Shown here in pieces: positions 4,971 to 6,305 of a stretch of DNA of 6,305 bases. Made by a program: the position numbers and the translations under genes. The notes below the pieces were generated by a model. It was given only the letters and a program-made list of their open reading frames with translations. It ran no database searches and was not told the DNA's origin. The number at the start of each line of letters is the position of its first letter. Within the stretch, counting starts at the first letter, position 1. This stretch comes from an uncultured Devosia sp. GTDB lineage: Bacteria > Pseudomonadota > Alphaproteobacteria > Rhizobiales > Devosiaceae. Where the stretch lies: contig CAMLOA010000125.1 in NCBI GenBank assembly GCA_946481445.1, positions 1-6,305 of the forward strand, given 5' to 3'.

Positions 4971-4999
4971 CGGGTCATTCCCGCGAAAGCGGGAACCTC
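4971..4999 (+). repeat. Palindromic intergenic repeat, copy 3
   Basis: These 29 bases are identical to 573-601, including the TTCCCGC-GAAA-GCGGGAA hairpin (4978-4995). As with copies 1 and 2, it lies between two divergent genes. It ends only five bases before the ygfZ Shine-Dalgarno GGAG (5005-5008). CTCCG at 4968-4972 can also pair with CGGAG at 5004-5008, enclosing the repeat hairpin. Confidence 0.85.
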
Positions 5000-5004
5000 G
5001 GTTC

Positions 5005-5008
5005 GGAG
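5005..5008 (+). promoter_or_regulatory. Ribosome binding site of the YgfZ-like gene
   Basis: GGAG six bases before ATG 5015 decides the start. It can pair with CTCC at 4968-4971 on the other side of the repeat hairpin, so its accessibility may depend on that fold. Confidence 0.65.
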
Positions 5009-5014
5009 TATCCG

Positions 5015-5839
5015 ATGACGATCACCTTGCGCGCCGACCGTGCCGTCTTCCGCTTCTCGGGCGTGGACGCACACAAGCTCATCAACGACGTGGTGACCGG
5101 GCCGATCCCCAGCCGCGAGGGCCCTGCCGCCTGGTGGGCGCTGCTATCGCCGCAGGGCAAGATCCTGGCCGAGGGCCTTGCCGGCTGGGCCGATGACGCG
5201 CTGTGGCTCGATGTCCACCAGTCCGTCGCCGACGACTTCCTCAAGCGCATGAAAATGTATCGCCTGCGGGCCCAGGTCGCCATCGACGACCTGCGCCAGA
5301 GCCACCGCGCCGGCTTCAGCCGCGACGGCGGCCACGACACCATCGCCCATGCCGACCATCGCGGCACCCAGCCACTGGGATGGCGCATCATTGCCCCGGC
5401 CGGCGAGACGAGCGCCTGGGTGGAGGATGCCGCCTATGATCGCGCCCGCATTGCCGCCGGCCTTGCCGAGCAGGGCGCCGACTTTCCCGCCGGCGAAGCC
5501 TTCGCCCACGATATCGGCCTCGATATGCTCAACGGCATAGACTTCGCCAAGGGCTGCTATGTCGGGCAAGAGGTCGTCTCGCGCATGAAGCATCGCGGCA
5601 CTGCTCGCCGTCGCCCGGTCATCGTCTCGGGCACCGATGCGCCCGCCGGCACTCCGGTTATCCTCGCCGGCCGCGAGGCTGGTACAATCGGCAAGGCTGT
5701 CGATGGCCACGCCGTCGCCATCCTGCGCCTCGACCGCATCGCCGACCCGGCCGCGGCGACTGTCGATGGCCAGCCGGTGACCCTGTCACTTCCGGCCTGG
5801 GCCACCTACCAGTTCGGCGACTCGGTGCCGGAGGACTAG
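5015..5839 (+). CDS. ygfZ: YgfZ/CAF17-type folate-binding Fe-S cluster protein
   Basis: A 274-residue member of the GcvT-like tetrahydrofolate-binding family. YgfZ (IBA57/CAF17 in mitochondria) helps assemble or repair 4Fe-4S clusters in enzymes such as MiaB. The hallmark KGCYVGQE is at 179-186 with the conserved Cys181, preceded by DMLNGIDFAKG. The N-terminal half (FRFSGVDAHKLINDVVTGPI, then ALLSPQGKILAEGL) is the folate-binding GcvT fold; the last 75 residues form the barrel-like C-terminal domain (GTPVILAGREAGTIGKAVDG). ATG 5015 is supported by GGAG six bases upstream. Length is slightly under the 326 of E. coli YgfZ but normal for alphaproteobacterial versions. It is divergent from the amidohydrolase, and a repeat is placed in its probable leader. 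Confidence 0.93.
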   Translation: MTITLRADRAVFRFSGVDAHKLINDVVTGPIPSREGPAAWWALLSPQGKILAEGLAGWADDALWLDVHQSVADDFLKRMKMYRLRAQVAIDDLRQSHRAGFSRDGGHDTIAHADHRGTQPLGWRIIAPAGETSAWVEDAAYDRARIAAGLAEQGADFPAGEAFAHDIGLDMLNGIDFAKGCYVGQEVVSRMKHRGTARRRPVIVSGTDAPAGTPVILAGREAGTIGKAVDGHAVAILRLDRIADPAAATVDGQPVTLSLPAWATYQFGDSVPED

Positions 5840-5995
5840 CGGTTCCTCGATTGGTGGCCATCCGCCCGCTGCGCGGCCGAGGGCGATCCCCGTCACGGTC
5901 CCCGGTCCATGTTCGGATAGTCCATTCCCAATTCCAGAATCGCCCTCCAATCGGTTAGTCTTAGGGATAACAGTCTGCTAACGAATTGAGGGCCT

Positions 5996-6305
5996 ATGGC
6001 ACGCAATGGTGACAGGGCGTGGCAGCGCATGCTGTCCGGCCGCCGGCTCGATATTCTGGACCCCTCTCCGCTTGACGTGGAGCTGTCCGACATTGCGCAC
6101 GGGCTCGCCCGCGTGGCCCGCTGGAATGGCCAAACCATTGGTGATTATCCCTTTTCCGTCGCGCAGCACTCCGTGCTCGTGCTCGAACTCTTCCGCGCCG
6201 GCAACCCCGAGGCCGATGCGGTCAGCCAGTTGCAAGCCCTGCTGCACGATGCGCCCGAATATGTCATGGGCGACATCATCTCGCCCTTCAAGGCGGCCAT
6301 GGGCG
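5996..6305 (+). CDS. YfbR-like HD-domain phosphohydrolase, 5' part only
   Basis: The first 103 residues are visible; the rest lies beyond the right edge. The HD motif elements are LSDIAHGLARVARWNGQT (30-47, with His35 and the Arg-Trp pair 42-43), YPFSVAQHS (His58) and ALLHDAPEYVMGDIISPFK (His84-Asp85). This pattern matches the YfbR group, metal-dependent 5'-nucleotidases acting on deoxynucleoside monophosphates; substrate use here is inferred from the family. The distal Asp of the HD site is not in the window. ATG 5996 follows GAGGG (5988-5992) at a short spacing of three bases. It follows ygfZ by 156 bases in the same direction; the gap contains no clear terminator, only short inverted bases GTTAG/CTAAC (5954-5958, 5978-5982) that may belong to a promoter. 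Confidence 0.88.
   Translation, partial: MARNGDRAWQRMLSGRRLDILDPSPLDVELSDIAHGLARVARWNGQTIGDYPFSVAQHSVLVLELFRAGNPEADAVSQLQALLHDAPEYVMGDIISPFKAAMG

Noticed and set aside
5863..5885. Possible terminator after ygfZ (CGCCC...GGGCG)
   Set aside because: The stem is only five bases with a large loop and no T-run.
5962..5973. TAGGGATAACAG matches the first 12 bases of the I-SceI homing site
   Set aside because: The remaining bases of the 18-bp site do not match and no intron or homing endonuclease gene is present; treated as chance.

Overview
The window is GC-rich with strong G/C preference at third codon positions. Its proteins resemble those of Hyphomicrobiales-type Alphaproteobacteria (Devosia or Pelagibacterium would fit, but the genus is inferred from recalled similarity, not tested). 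The intergenic repeats, which translate into nonsense peptides such as PAFAGMT, DSCLRRND or SFPRKREP, are also common in that class. It looks like chromosomal housekeeping DNA with a small toxin-antitoxin insert. I see no phage, insertion sequence, CRISPR or RNA gene.

Layout. Positions 1-537 (minus) hold the 5' part of an SRAP/YedK-type abasic-site DNA-protein crosslink protein, which runs off the left edge. It is divergent from a Nudix hydrolase (669-1082, plus), and the gap carries two inverted copies of a palindromic repeat. Downstream on the plus strand come three small conserved but uncharacterised genes: a secreted TIGR02301/DUF2385 protein (about 1165-1563), a 92-residue helical protein (1667-1945) and a secreted 184-residue protein (2122-2676). 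The Shine-Dalgarno of the last one lies inside a perfect hairpin.

A two-gene type II toxin-antitoxin operon follows: a Phd/YefM-family antitoxin (2798-3040) overlapping a PIN-domain VapC-like toxin (3037-3423). It is preceded by two tandem 13-bp palindromes that look like the autoregulatory operator. Just after it is a short remnant of a second, different VapC toxin (3441-3560), so this is a small toxin-antitoxin hotspot with some decay.

The right part is housekeeping: a dihydroorotase-family amidohydrolase (3581-4903, minus) with Gln in place of the first His of the usual metal-binding HxH motif, a divergent YgfZ/CAF17-type folate-binding Fe-S protein (5015-5839, plus), and the 5' part of a YfbR-like HD-domain phosphohydrolase (5996 to the right edge).

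The genes do not form one pathway. Loose themes are DNA and nucleotide maintenance (SRAP, Nudix, dihydroorotase-like, HD phosphohydrolase), Fe-S cluster maintenance (YgfZ) and a toxin-antitoxin insert. I found no clear new multi-gene system. The items most worth a second look are the altered metal site of the dihydroorotase-like protein, the VapC remnant, the twin-palindrome operator, the hairpin-masked ribosome binding site, and the reuse of one palindromic repeat in two divergent promoter regions.
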